57,711 nt of DNA, from assembly GCA_003566995.1 (NCBI GenBank), contig PXBG01000111.1:1-57711 (forward strand), given 5' to 3'. Below are positions 26,415-35,183 of this stretch, piece after piece. Both the position numbers and the translations under genes were made by a program. Under the pieces are notes generated by a model that saw only the letters and a program-made list of their open reading frames with translations, was not told the DNA's origin and did not search any database. Position 1 is the stretch's first letter. Each line of letters starts with the position of its first letter. This DNA is from Syntrophobacteraceae bacterium (lineage in GTDB: Bacteria > Desulfobacterota > Syntrophobacteria > Syntrophobacterales > Syntrophobacteraceae).

Positions 26415-27146
26415 TCACGGAAGGCAAAGCCTGCAAGGCCTGTAGCCTTTGCTCATGGCCTCGAAGGAGGATTGGAAACGCTTGGTGCAACGAGAACATT
26501 GCGCGTGCACGCAGTCCTTATGATGAAACACGAAAGAAGATGCATTTCCCGTGAAGGGAGCATGGGGGCGGGAAGGAGACTCTTCCGAGGTCCGGGAAGC
26601 TTTTCTTTGGCGCTGCCTGTACTTCCACGGGGGTTCGGGATGCGCATCCTTCCAGAGCCCCAATCCATCCCGGGCGGCTCTTTTTTGCAATTCCTTCCAG
26701 CGTGAGCAAATGCCTCTCCGGCAATTGCGGGGCCACACCCACGCCAGCCCCAATGAAACCAGTTCTTCATTGAGACACCGTCCCCGTGAATACACGATGC
26801 TCACCTCCCGGCCATAAGGGTCCGTGCCTCCCACCACATGACACTCCACCCGTTGATTCAGGTACAAAAGAACATGCTTCCGGGCCTCCCGGCCATGACT
26901 CTGGTTCCATTCGGGAGCATCAATCCCGTAGAGTCTCACTTCCCGCACCTTACCGCCGTCCTTGACCATGAAGGAGTCGCCATCGGCCACCCTCACCACC
27001 ATGCCGGTGAAAGTCTTCGCATGGAGATGGGCGCCGGCAGTTGGGACCTGAGTGACCGTGAACACCAGCAGAAGGCACAACAGAAGGTTCGTTGATGATC
27101 GTGAAGCCTTCTCTTTGACCGGAATCTGCGTGCGGAAATCTTGCAT
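26415..27146 (-). CDS. secreted thermonuclease (SNase) with Ada-type zinc-binding tail
   Basis: 243 residues. A signal peptide (~15-42, LLLCLLLVFTVTQVPTAGA) precedes an SNase fold: VVRVADGDSFMV, VRLYGIDAPEWNQSHG and GTDPYGREVSIVYSRGR, with the catalytic Asp/Arg/Glu pattern, and LNEELVSLGLAWVW. The last ~40 residues (FHHKDCVHAQCSRCTKRFQS followed by GYRPCRLCLP) resemble the Ada-like four-Cys zinc module often fused to nucleases. GGGGAGAGG lies before ATG 27146. It would degrade extracellular or periplasmic nucleic acid. Upstream 26137-26414 contains no supported gene. Confidence 0.85.
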   Translation of the reverse strand: MQDFRTQIPVKEKASRSSTNLLLCLLLVFTVTQVPTAGAHLHAKTFTGMVVRVADGDSFMVKDGGKVREVRLYGIDAPEWNQSHGREARKHVLLYLNQRVECHVVGGTDPYGREVSIVYSRGRCLNEELVSLGLAWVWPRNCRRGICSRWKELQKRAARDGLGLWKDAHPEPPWKYRQRQRKASRTSEESPSRPHAPFTGNASSFVFHHKDCVHAQCSRCTKRFQSSFEAMSKGYRPCRLCLP

Positions 27147-27425
27147 TTCACCTCTCCCCGTGAAGAAGTCCTCAATACGAACCGGCTCTTTCTCTCCTCG
27201 AAGTTTAAAGGAGAACCTGGCCCCTGTTTCGACCAGGTTGCCAGGAAAGACCGAAGATTTCTTTTTTGTTCGTGGCTCAAGGCGCCTGGAAGCATGGACC
27301 AAAAGCTTTTCATGCACCATGAACTAAAGTATACAGACTTCTGGACACCAGGAGTTGAAAAACAATGAAAGGGCAAAGTTTGTGAGTTCCTTGAACCTGC
27401 CAACCATTCAGCGGGGAGAGATTTG

Positions 27426-27671
27426 ATGAACATCTATGTTTGGCGGCATTATAAAAGATTTTCAAGCTGGTCCATGTTCGATGAGCCCCAGATACACAAG
27501 GACAACTACATGAAGGCAGAAGTGGCCGTCCTTGCGGAAAGCATGGAGGAGGCCCTTGGGATTCTTGGCAGGGACGAGAACTGGAACCTGGAAGAGATAA
27601 GGCGAATCCAGCCCGAAGTGATCTCTGTGGACAAACCGGCCATCGTCAGTTCTCATTTGAGCTTTGGATGA
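27426..27671 (+). CDS. small hypothetical protein
   Basis: 81 residues with GGGGAGAG upstream of ATG 27426. The sequence MNIYVWRHYKRFSSWSMFDE and KAEVAVLAESMEEALGILGR looks like an alpha/beta soluble protein, with the second part resembling a helix-rich ligand or partner surface. No known motif. It lies divergent from the nuclease gene and convergent with the radical SAM gene; 27672-27925 is gene-free with GC-rich short repeats. Confidence 0.55.
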   Translation: MNIYVWRHYKRFSSWSMFDEPQIHKDNYMKAEVAVLAESMEEALGILGRDENWNLEEIRRIQPEVISVDKPAIVSSHLSFG

Positions 27672-27925
27672 ATGACCGCCCAGTAGCCGTTCAAGCCGGA
27701 ACTGCGGCCTGCGGCTTTCATGGCCAATGGCCCGGGCCCACCCCGTGTTTCACCCTGTGGGCTTCCCGAAGGCCGTGGCCGGGAACCCTTCTTCTGCATC
27801 CCTTTGTCCCAGGGAACGGGCGCTCTTCTCACCCTGAGGCTGCCATGAACCCCGGCCGGTGATGTGATCGCAAAAGGGGGATGCCCAAAAGGAAAGCCCC
27901 GGAAAGACATGGCATGGGATCTCTC

Positions 27926-29065
27926 TCAGAGCAGGAAACAGCGGTTGGCGAGCCTCACGTTTTCCAGCCCCGCCTTCCTGGCGGCGTGCACGCAGGCTTC
28001 CGCCTGAGCCCTGGGGGTGATGGGAAAGTCGTCCATGTGATACTGGGGGACGAACACCAAAAGAGCGTAAGGGATATTGGGGTCTATTTGAGCGATGAAA
28101 GAAGCGATGGAGTGAACCTCCTTCTCATCCACGTAGCCGGGAACCAGAAGGGTGCTGGCAATCACAAGGGGTGGGGCACTCCGAAGGGGAGCCCAGTTTT
28201 TGGCCAACTCATAAAAGTTATTGAGGACCATCTGATTGTCACATCCCATGAGGGCTCTGTGAGTTTGAGGGTTCCACGCCTTGATGTCCGCCTTGATGCA
28301 CCCTCCTGAAAGCAGGGATGCCTTGGCCATGAGCTTCATCCAGGAGGGATGCATGCTGAGATTCGTCTCCCAGCAGATGCGAAAAATGCCCTTTGCATGA
28401 TTCTCGCGCATCTGGCGCGAGGCCTGAAGAGCGAAGGGGATCTGGGGCGTGGGATCTCCTCCGAAAAAACACACACAGCTGGTGTGTTCATTCACCTCCT
28501 GAGCCAGTTCCTCCACCGAACGCCAGGCGGGTGGGTAAAGATTGCTCTTTTTGAAGGACCAGTTCTGGCAATAGAGACAGTTGAAATTGCAGGATTCAAA
28601 AAAAACGGCCAGGTTGTAAAAGCCCACTTCGGGACCCTCGTCATGGGCAAAGAGGGGATAACCCGCCCCCGTTCCCCCCGCACAAACCCAATCGGCCACG
28701 CAGTTGGTGGGCAAGGGGTCAAAATAGGAAGACACCCGCCCACGGGACCTCCCATCTTTCCGAAGGCTGACGAGATCTCCCCGGCGCAGGCCGCAGTATC
28801 CCCAATCATTTTTGCCCATGACGCACTGGTGAAAGCACAGGTTGCAGGGAAGGCCCTGAAAATTGCGCGGCGGAAGGGCGGGCAGCTTGAAGAGTTCCCG
28901 GGATTTTCTGTGCACATCTGCCAGACGCTCAAGGCTTTCCGCAGAACCCTCGCAGACACACCGGGGGCAAACACCCATGCTCTGGCCAAGTCCAGAGACA
29001 GATCGGCCGCAAACCATGCACAGCATTGGTCTTGCACCATTTTTTTCGCAGTTATGGATCAGCAT
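27926..29065 (-). CDS. radical SAM protein, PflA/PflX-like, downstream of hypE
   Basis: 379 residues. The radical SAM cluster motif is CNFNCLYCQNW (~155). The N-terminal part carries several more Cys groups: MLCMVCGRSVSG with VCPRCVCEG (a zinc-ribbon-like region) and PCNLCFHQCVMGKNDWGYCG, the pattern found in PflX-like and AmmeMemoRadiSam proteins. FFGGDPTPQIPF and CIKADIKAWNPQTHRAL are further PflA-family landmarks. It starts 56 bases after hypE, so it may be cotranscribed with the hydrogenase-maturation genes. Its target is unknown. Start 29065 or 29023; neither has a strong ribosome site. Confidence 0.82.
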   Translation of the reverse strand: MLIHNCEKNGARPMLCMVCGRSVSGLGQSMGVCPRCVCEGSAESLERLADVHRKSRELFKLPALPPRNFQGLPCNLCFHQCVMGKNDWGYCGLRRGDLVSLRKDGRSRGRVSSYFDPLPTNCVADWVCAGGTGAGYPLFAHDEGPEVGFYNLAVFFESCNFNCLYCQNWSFKKSNLYPPAWRSVEELAQEVNEHTSCVCFFGGDPTPQIPFALQASRQMRENHAKGIFRICWETNLSMHPSWMKLMAKASLLSGGCIKADIKAWNPQTHRALMGCDNQMVLNNFYELAKNWAPLRSAPPLVIASTLLVPGYVDEKEVHSIASFIAQIDPNIPYALLVFVPQYHMDDFPITPRAQAEACVHAARKAGLENVRLANRCFLL

Positions 29066-29121
29066 TCACTTTCTCGCAAAAACAGGGGAACCGAAAACAA
29101 AAGCTAGTTCTTCTCACATTT

Positions 29122-30150
29122 TCAGCAAATGCGGGGCAGCTGTTCACCGTGAAGCATTTGAATCACCCGGTGTCCCCCGATTCCTGTCTTCAGGGTCACT
29201 CTTCCGGCACCCTCTTGAGTCACCTCTCCGATCTTGACCCCTTTTCGAGCGCGGGGATGATTCCTCATGAGGTTCAAAACCAGTTCCTCATCCTCAGGGG
29301 GCACAAAGACGAGCACCTTTCCTTCATTGGCCACGTAGAGGGGATCGAGACCCAGGACCTCGCAGGCCCCCGCCACATCTGCTTCTATGGGCAGGGATTC
29401 TTCCAGGACGACAATGTCCACTCCCGACTGCCGGGCGATCTCATTGAGGGCGGTCGCCACGCCTCCGCGGGTGGGATCACGCAACACCCGAACACGGGGG
29501 CAGCCGTCGAGAATCCGCATCACCAGGTCATTGAGGGGTGCGGAATCGCTGAGAATCTCCCTGTCAAAAGCCAATCCTTCACGTTTACACAAAACGGCCA
29601 TTCCATGGTCGCCGATGGTGCCGTTGATGAGCACCGAGTCCCCCGGCCGGGCATATTGGCCGCCCACCTGGATACCGGGAGGGACCACCCCCACCCCGGC
29701 AGTGTTGATGAACAAACGGTCGGCCTTTCCCCGGGGAACCACCTTGGTGTCTCCCGCCACGATCATCACCTGCGCCTCCCGGGCAGCGCCGGCCATGGAA
29801 CGCACCACATGCCCGAGCACTTCCAGGGACAAACCTTCCTCCAGGATGAAGCCCGCAGTGAGGTACAGGGGACGGGCACCCTGCATGGCCAGGTCATTCA
29901 CTGTGCCATGCACGGCCAGACTGCCGATGTCCCCCCCTGGAAAAATGATGGGGTCCACCACGTAGGAATCGGTGGTCATGGCCATTGAGCCTCCCGCCCA
30001 TGGAAGAAGGGCGCTGTCGTTCCTCTGAAGCAGGTACTCGTTGTCCAGAAGCTGAAAAAAAAACTTTTGAACCAGTTCTTGCGTGGCCCGCCCTCCGCTT
30101 CCATGATCCAGCTGCACAATCCCGTTCAGTGTTTCAAGGCTCTTTGACAT
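29122..30150 (-). CDS. hypE: hydrogenase maturation protein HypE
   Basis: 342 residues. DHGSGGRATQELVQKFF opens the PurM/SelD-like fold; TDSYVVDPIIFPGGDIGSLA and NGTIGDHGMAVL are conserved. The C-terminus is PRIC, the PRxC tail whose Cys is carbamoylated by HypF and dehydrated to thiocyanate to supply CN to the NiFe site. It starts 6 bases after hypD and is translationally linked. Confidence 0.97.
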   Translation of the reverse strand: MSKSLETLNGIVQLDHGSGGRATQELVQKFFFQLLDNEYLLQRNDSALLPWAGGSMAMTTDSYVVDPIIFPGGDIGSLAVHGTVNDLAMQGARPLYLTAGFILEEGLSLEVLGHVVRSMAGAAREAQVMIVAGDTKVVPRGKADRLFINTAGVGVVPPGIQVGGQYARPGDSVLINGTIGDHGMAVLCKREGLAFDREILSDSAPLNDLVMRILDGCPRVRVLRDPTRGGVATALNEIARQSGVDIVVLEESLPIEADVAGACEVLGLDPLYVANEGKVLVFVPPEDEELVLNLMRNHPRARKGVKIGEVTQEGAGRVTLKTGIGGHRVIQMLHGEQLPRIC

Positions 30151-30156
30151 GTTTCT

Positions 30157-31251
30157 TCAATCTTCCGGGTGATATTGGTGATAGGCGCCGCAGGTGCCTT
30201 CGCTGGACACCATGCACGGCCCCACGGGGGTTTCGGGATTGCAGGCCTTTCCAAAGAGACCGCACTGAGGAGGCGTCATGGCCCCCCGCAGCACCTCACC
30301 GCACCGGCAGCCCTCATGCTCCCTGGATTCCATGCGGGGAATGGCAAATCGGCTGGCCGCATCGAGAAATTGCCATTCCTTTCGGATTTTGAGGCCGCTG
30401 CCTGGAATAACCCCCAGTCCGCGCCAGGGGGCATCGGCGGGTTCAAACACCCGGCCGAGGAGTTTCTGAGCGGCAGGATTTCCTTCCCAGCTGACCGCCC
30501 GGCTGTACTGATTGATCACGCGCGCCTTCCCCTCAAGCACCTGATCCACCAGCAGGTGGAGCCCCTGCAGCAGATCCAGAGTTTCAAAACCCGTCACCAC
30601 GCAGGGAATTGCGTGCTGGAGGACGATCTCCTCATAGGCTGCCGCCCCGATAACGGTGCTCACATGACCGGGACAGATGAAGCCGTGCAAGTCCATCCCT
30701 TTTCCGTCCAGAAGGGCTTTCATGGCTGGCGGCAGGAGCTTGTGCATGCTCACAACGGAAAAATTTTCAATTCCTTCCCTTGAAGCCTGAAGCATCGCCG
30801 CAGCCACCGTGGGAGCCGTCGTCTCAAAGCCGATGCCGAGGAAAACCACTTCCTTGTGAGGGTTGTCCCTGGCAACCTGAAGGGCATCGAAACTGGCATA
30901 GACCATTCGCACGGCCCCTCCCCTGCTCTTTTCCTGCGCAAGAGAGGAACAGGAGCCCGGAACCCTCATGAGATCTCCGAAGGTGGTGACGATGACCCCG
31001 GGCTGCTGCGCAAGCCAGAGGGCCCTGTCCACATCGTCAACAGCCGTCACACACACGGGGCAGCCCGGTCCGCTGATCAGCTGCACAGAGGGAGGAAGGA
31101 GCTGCCTCAGGCCCAGGCGAAACATGGCGACGGTGTGTGTGCCGCAGATTTCCATGAGCCGCAGGGATCTGTCGCCATAGTCACGTTTTTGAAGGGCTTT
31201 CAGCAGGCTTCTGGCCAGCCCGGAATCCCGGTATTCATGGAGATATTTCAA
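30157..31251 (-). CDS. hypD: hydrogenase maturation protein HypD
   Basis: 364 residues. LMEICGTHTVAMFRLGLRQ, ISGPGCPVCVTAVDDVD, FLGIGFETTAPTVAAAM and CPGHVSTVIG are the conserved HypD stretches; the C-terminal Cys-rich region (EHEGCRCGEVL, CGLFGKAC) binds a [4Fe-4S] cluster. HypD with HypC carries the Fe(CN)2CO unit before transfer to the hydrogenase. Here no hypC lies beside it. Confidence 0.97.
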   Translation of the reverse strand: MKYLHEYRDSGLARSLLKALQKRDYGDRSLRLMEICGTHTVAMFRLGLRQLLPPSVQLISGPGCPVCVTAVDDVDRALWLAQQPGVIVTTFGDLMRVPGSCSSLAQEKSRGGAVRMVYASFDALQVARDNPHKEVVFLGIGFETTAPTVAAAMLQASREGIENFSVVSMHKLLPPAMKALLDGKGMDLHGFICPGHVSTVIGAAAYEEIVLQHAIPCVVTGFETLDLLQGLHLLVDQVLEGKARVINQYSRAVSWEGNPAAQKLLGRVFEPADAPWRGLGVIPGSGLKIRKEWQFLDAASRFAIPRMESREHEGCRCGEVLRGAMTPPQCGLFGKACNPETPVGPCMVSSEGTCGAYHQYHPED

Positions 31252-31282
31252 AACCCTGCTACCCTTCTGCCCACAAAGGCAT

Positions 31283-33631
31283 TCAACGCCTTGAGCATTT
31301 TGAACTCCTTAGCCAGTGCGCTCCCACGAAAGCCTGCCCCAGGGAAATGCAGGCATCATTGGGGGGAACTTCCTCATGGCAGAGGACTTCCATGTTCTGC
31401 CGGGTGAGTTCCGTCGTCAACTCCCCGAGAATCACCCGGTTTTGAAAAACACCCCCGCTGAGGGCCACCGTTGCGATGCCCGTGTCTTTGAATGCCTGGC
31501 CGACCCATTGGGAGAGGGCCTGAACCAGTCCCCTGTGAAAACGCGCGGAAATGATTCCCGGCGCCACGGCTTCCAGGGCATCCTGCGCCACCCCTCTGAC
31601 CATCTGCAGGGGGTCAAGGATCCACAGGGAATTCTCTTCATACACCTCCCCCCGATACAGCCCCCCATCCTCTTCCATGACCTGCTCCAGTTCCACGGCT
31701 GCCTGACCCTCGAAGGTGACCCGCTCCCGCACTCCCGCAAGGGCGGCCACGGCATCGAAAAGTCTTCCGCAGGAGGAAGTGACGGGACAATGAATATTTT
31801 TGTGAAGCATCTGAAGGAGAACGCTTCTTGTCTTTTCGGGCCATCGGCACGTCAAACCTTTGAAAATTTTTTCCGCATGAATGTTTTCCAGCGCAAAAAG
31901 GTAACTCAAGGCCATGCGCCATGGTTCCTTGACGGCCATTTCACCCCCGGGCATGAGGACCTGCCTGAAATGCCCCAACCTTTCGAAGCCATGGGCCTCC
32001 ACCCGCAGCAACTCTCCACCCCACAACGTGTTGTCATTGCCATAGCCCGTCCCGTCCAGGGCGACCCCCAGGACAGGACCCCTGTGCCCGCATTCAGCCA
32101 GGACGGAAGCGATGTGCGCGTGGTGATGCTGAACCCCCAGAAGGGGAAGGTCTTTCTGTTCCAGGGCCCATTGAGTGCTCAGGTAATCGGGGTGAAGATC
32201 GTGGGCGATGCAGAGGGGCTCAACTTCCAGCAAGCGTTTCAGGTGGACAATGGTGTGTTCAAAAGCATGGAGTGTCTCCATGTTTTCCAGGTCTCCCACA
32301 TGCTGGCTCACAAAGGCCTCCCGGCCACGGGTCAAACAGATGGTGTTTTTGAGCTGGGCCCCCACTCCCAGAACGGGCTCCAGCTCCTCCTGGAGGAACA
32401 GGGGCACGGGAACATAGCCCCGGGCCCGGCGAACAGGTCGGCATTTCCCCCCTTGAACACGCACCACCGAGTCATCGCAGCGCATGTGAATGCCCCGGTC
32501 ATGGAGAAGAAAGTGATCGGCTATGGCGTGAAGCCCCCTCCTTGCCTCTTCATTTTCGGTGACAATGGGCTCATCGCTCTGATTGCCGCTGGTCATGACG
32601 AGAGCGTCATAGGGAGCCTCATGAAAGAGAAGGAAGTGAAGGGGCGTGCAGGGAAGAAAGGCTCCCAGGCAGCGGTTTCCCGGCGCCACGCTGGAAGCCA
32701 GGGGCAAAAGCCCCTCTTCCGGCTTGCGATCCAGGAGAACAATGGGCCTCGCCGCGCCCGAAACCAGTTCTTTTTCCACCTGGTTGAGATGACAGCGCCG
32801 CCCCAGAGCTTCCAAGTCTGAGAACATGACGGCAAAGGGCTTTTCTTCCCGAGTTTTGCGGCTGCGCAGGCGTTGGACACCCTCCTCGCTGGCCGCGGAA
32901 ACAGCCAGGTGAAACCCTCCAAGCCCCTTGACGGCCACAATGGCTCCCCGGGCCAGGAGGTCCACCGCTTGCCGCACAGCCGCATCGCCAGCCCCTTGCC
33001 TGTTTCCTCCCCTGCCTTCCAGCCAGACCCGGGGCCCACATTCCCAGCAGGCGTTGGGCTGCGCATGGAATCTTCTGTGAAGCGGGTCTTCATATTCCCT
33101 GCGACATGCATCACACATGGAAAAAGGGGCCATGGTGGTTTTCGCGCGGTCGTAGGGAATGTCCCGGATGATGGTGTAGCGGGGACCGCAGTGAGTGCAG
33201 TTGATGAAAGGATAACGGAACCGGCGGTCCCCGGAATGGAAAAGTTCCCCAAGGCAGGCCCCGCAAGTGCACACGTCCGGCGAAATGAGGGTGGACCGCA
33301 ACATGGCACCATGACTTGGAAGGATCGAAAAACCTTCCGGGGAGTGACTCTCAAAGGCTCCCTTCGCAACGGAAGGAGCATCCTCCGTCCGGCAGTGCAC
33401 CACCCGTGCGAGGGACGGGGCCGAGCGGGGAATCTGCTCAATGAAGCGTTCTACCGAAGCAGGCAGACCGGACGCCAGCACCTCCACTCCCGTGGAGTCA
33501 TTGCGCACCCATCCGCAAATTCCATGGGCCCGGGCCAGGCGATAAATGTAAGGCCGAAACCCCACTCCCTGGACGATCCCCTGGACTTTGATCAACACGC
33601 GTCTATGGTTCTCGCTGATTCCCCAATCCAC
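31283..33631 (-). CDS. hypF: carbamoyltransferase HypF
   Basis: About 782 residues. Acylphosphatase domain ~10-95 (IKVQGIVQGVGFRPYIYRL), four-Cys zinc-finger pairs ~105-185 (CTCGACLGE, CTHCGPRYT, CDACRREYE, CWECGPRVW), a YrdC-like domain (VKGLGGFHLAVSA, KTREEKPFAVMF) and a Kae1-like C-terminal domain (QHHHAHIASVLAE, GVALDGTGYGND, ALSGGVFQNR). It makes carbamoyl-adenylate from carbamoyl phosphate and passes it to HypE. The start is uncertain: no ATG fits; GTG 33631 gives a normal length, TTG 33652 is possible. The open frame further upstream overlaps hypB and is not credible. Confidence 0.95.
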   Translation of the reverse strand: MDWGISENHRRVLIKVQGIVQGVGFRPYIYRLARAHGICGWVRNDSTGVEVLASGLPASVERFIEQIPRSAPSLARVVHCRTEDAPSVAKGAFESHSPEGFSILPSHGAMLRSTLISPDVCTCGACLGELFHSGDRRFRYPFINCTHCGPRYTIIRDIPYDRAKTTMAPFSMCDACRREYEDPLHRRFHAQPNACWECGPRVWLEGRGGNRQGAGDAAVRQAVDLLARGAIVAVKGLGGFHLAVSAASEEGVQRLRSRKTREEKPFAVMFSDLEALGRRCHLNQVEKELVSGAARPIVLLDRKPEEGLLPLASSVAPGNRCLGAFLPCTPLHFLLFHEAPYDALVMTSGNQSDEPIVTENEEARRGLHAIADHFLLHDRGIHMRCDDSVVRVQGGKCRPVRRARGYVPVPLFLQEELEPVLGVGAQLKNTICLTRGREAFVSQHVGDLENMETLHAFEHTIVHLKRLLEVEPLCIAHDLHPDYLSTQWALEQKDLPLLGVQHHHAHIASVLAECGHRGPVLGVALDGTGYGNDNTLWGGELLRVEAHGFERLGHFRQVLMPGGEMAVKEPWRMALSYLFALENIHAEKIFKGLTCRWPEKTRSVLLQMLHKNIHCPVTSSCGRLFDAVAALAGVRERVTFEGQAAVELEQVMEEDGGLYRGEVYEENSLWILDPLQMVRGVAQDALEAVAPGIISARFHRGLVQALSQWVGQAFKDTGIATVALSGGVFQNRVILGELTTELTRQNMEVLCHEEVPPNDACISLGQAFVGAHWLRSSKCSRR

Positions 33632-33716
33632 AGGCAGTTTCCACTTTCGCAAAAGAAAACCTGAATAAAGCTGGTCATCCCTTGAAAAGAAAAACCAGCC
33701 ATTCCGGCAGAAAGCT

Positions 33717-34406
33717 TCAGGCTTCGCCCCGGCGTGAAAGCTGGTCTTTGACCCTTTGAGCCCTCTTTTTGAGCCATTCCAACCACGAATCCATTCCAAC
33801 ACCCGACCTGCAGGAAACCTCAAAGATTTCCTGATTCCCATTGAGCTGGCGTGTTCGTTCACGAATCACCTGCACATCGCAGTCGATGTAGGGGAGCAGA
33901 TCGACCTTGTTGATGACCAGCACGGAAGAAAGCTGAAACATGAGGGGGTATTTGAGGGGCTTGTCATCCCCCTCGGTCACGCTGAGTATCATCACCTTGT
34001 CGTGTTCTCCCAGATCGAACTCCGCAGGACAGACAAGGTTTCCCACATTTTCGATGATGAGCACATCGAGGTTTTCCAGGTCGAGAGACTCGGCGGCGAT
34101 CTGAATCATGTTGGCATCCAGGTGGCAGCCGCCCTCTGTGTTGATCTGCACGGCCTGGATCCCTTTGGTGCGAATGCGTTCCGCGTCATGGCTCGACTGA
34201 ATGTCCCCTTCGATCACTGCCATGCGGAGCTGCCCGGCAAGGCCGTCAATGGTCTTTTCCAGGAGGGATGTCTTGCCCGCTCCCGGTGAACTCATGAGAT
34301 TGATGACGAAAATGCCCGCTTCCTGGAATCTCCTTCTGTTAGAGGCAGCCAGTCTTTCATTGGCCTGCAAAATGTTTCGAACAACAGGCACTTCAATGTG
34401 CTCCAT
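33717..34406 (-). CDS. hypB: GTPase HypB, nickel insertion factor
   Basis: 229 residues. P-loop MSSPGAGKTSLLEKT (~40), VIEGDIQSSHDAERI, the metal-site loop IIENVGNLVCPAEFDLGEHD and NKVDLLPY. No His-rich N-terminus, so it is not a nickel-storage type. GGGAGGAAAG precedes ATG 34406, which overlaps hypA by 14 bases. HypB with HypA loads Ni into the maturing large subunit. Confidence 0.96.
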   Translation of the reverse strand: MEHIEVPVVRNILQANERLAASNRRRFQEAGIFVINLMSSPGAGKTSLLEKTIDGLAGQLRMAVIEGDIQSSHDAERIRTKGIQAVQINTEGGCHLDANMIQIAAESLDLENLDVLIIENVGNLVCPAEFDLGEHDKVMILSVTEGDDKPLKYPLMFQLSSVLVINKVDLLPYIDCDVQVIRERTRQLNGNQEIFEVSCRSGVGMDSWLEWLKKRAQRVKDQLSRRGEA

Positions 34407-34758
34407 CACTTTCCTCCCTTTCCCCTTCCACGCTCATCACGGACAAATCCCTGCCACTCACCAGCTCCATCACCGGCACCTGGCATTCGGGGCAGACAAA
34501 CACATGATTTTCCACCTGGAACAGGAGTTGGCATTGAGAACAGCGAGCCACCACGGGAACCGTTTCTATTTCAATGATCGCTCCACATGCCGCCGTGTTC
34601 TCACTGATCATTTCAAAACAAAACAGGAGCGAATCAGGGACCACGGCTGCAAGTTCCCCCACCTGCAGCCTGATGACCCGAACTTTTGTCATCCCGTGTT
34701 TGCGGCTCTCCTCCAGAACAATTTCCAGAAGACTTTGAGCGATGGACAATTCGTGCAC
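34393..34758 (-). CDS. hypA: hydrogenase nickel incorporation protein HypA
   Basis: 121 residues. It starts MHELSIAQSLLEIVLEE, where the His in MHE binds Ni, and carries two zinc pairs, CSQC and CPEC, in the C-terminal half. It is the first gene of the hyp run; the C-terminal tail (SVMSVEGEREESDGAH) is longer and more acidic than average. Confidence 0.96.
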   Translation of the reverse strand: MHELSIAQSLLEIVLEESRKHGMTKVRVIRLQVGELAAVVPDSLLFCFEMISENTAACGAIIEIETVPVVARCSQCQLLFQVENHVFVCPECQVPVMELVSGRDLSVMSVEGEREESDGAH

Positions 34759-35183
34759 AATGGAGTCCTCATGCCATGAAGCTGAGCCGCTCGGGCTCGC
34801 CTTTTGCGCAGGTGATCACACTCGAGGGCCAAAACATGGCCTCTGTCTCACTGCAATTTTTTCCTCATTTTCACGATTCGGGCAAAAATCCGGGACCTTG
34901 AAAATCCCACGGATTTCCACATTGTCGTTCATGAAGGGATTGCCAGCCAGTCGTATTCTGAGGGGGTTTCAAACAGATCGGTCGATGGCAATTAACATGC
35001 GATGTGCAGCGGGTCAAGCTTCCAAAGCAGCCTCAAAGCAGGAGGACCCCTTTTTGCGAGACCGGCCCCTTTTTCATGCCAAAGGGAGCCAGTCCTTGAT
35101 GGGGCTCAGCTCACGGGTTGCCGCAAAGCCCCCCCGGACACGGGGAGTTGCCGAACCTGCCGCCGTGAACGGAGTAGAGGGAA
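34759..35183. other. gene-free region upstream of hypA
   Basis: 425 bases with no supported gene. It must carry the hyp operon promoter and the end of the galE transcript. AAATCC (34886-34891) and GGATTT (34911-34916) form a short inverted repeat in the hypA leader with an inner GGGA/TCCC. I see no clear sigma-54 or FNR site. Confidence 0.4.

Noticed and set aside
33632-33862. Upstream extension of hypF
   Set aside because: It overlaps hypB in another frame and does not resemble HypF, whose acylphosphatase domain starts after 33610.
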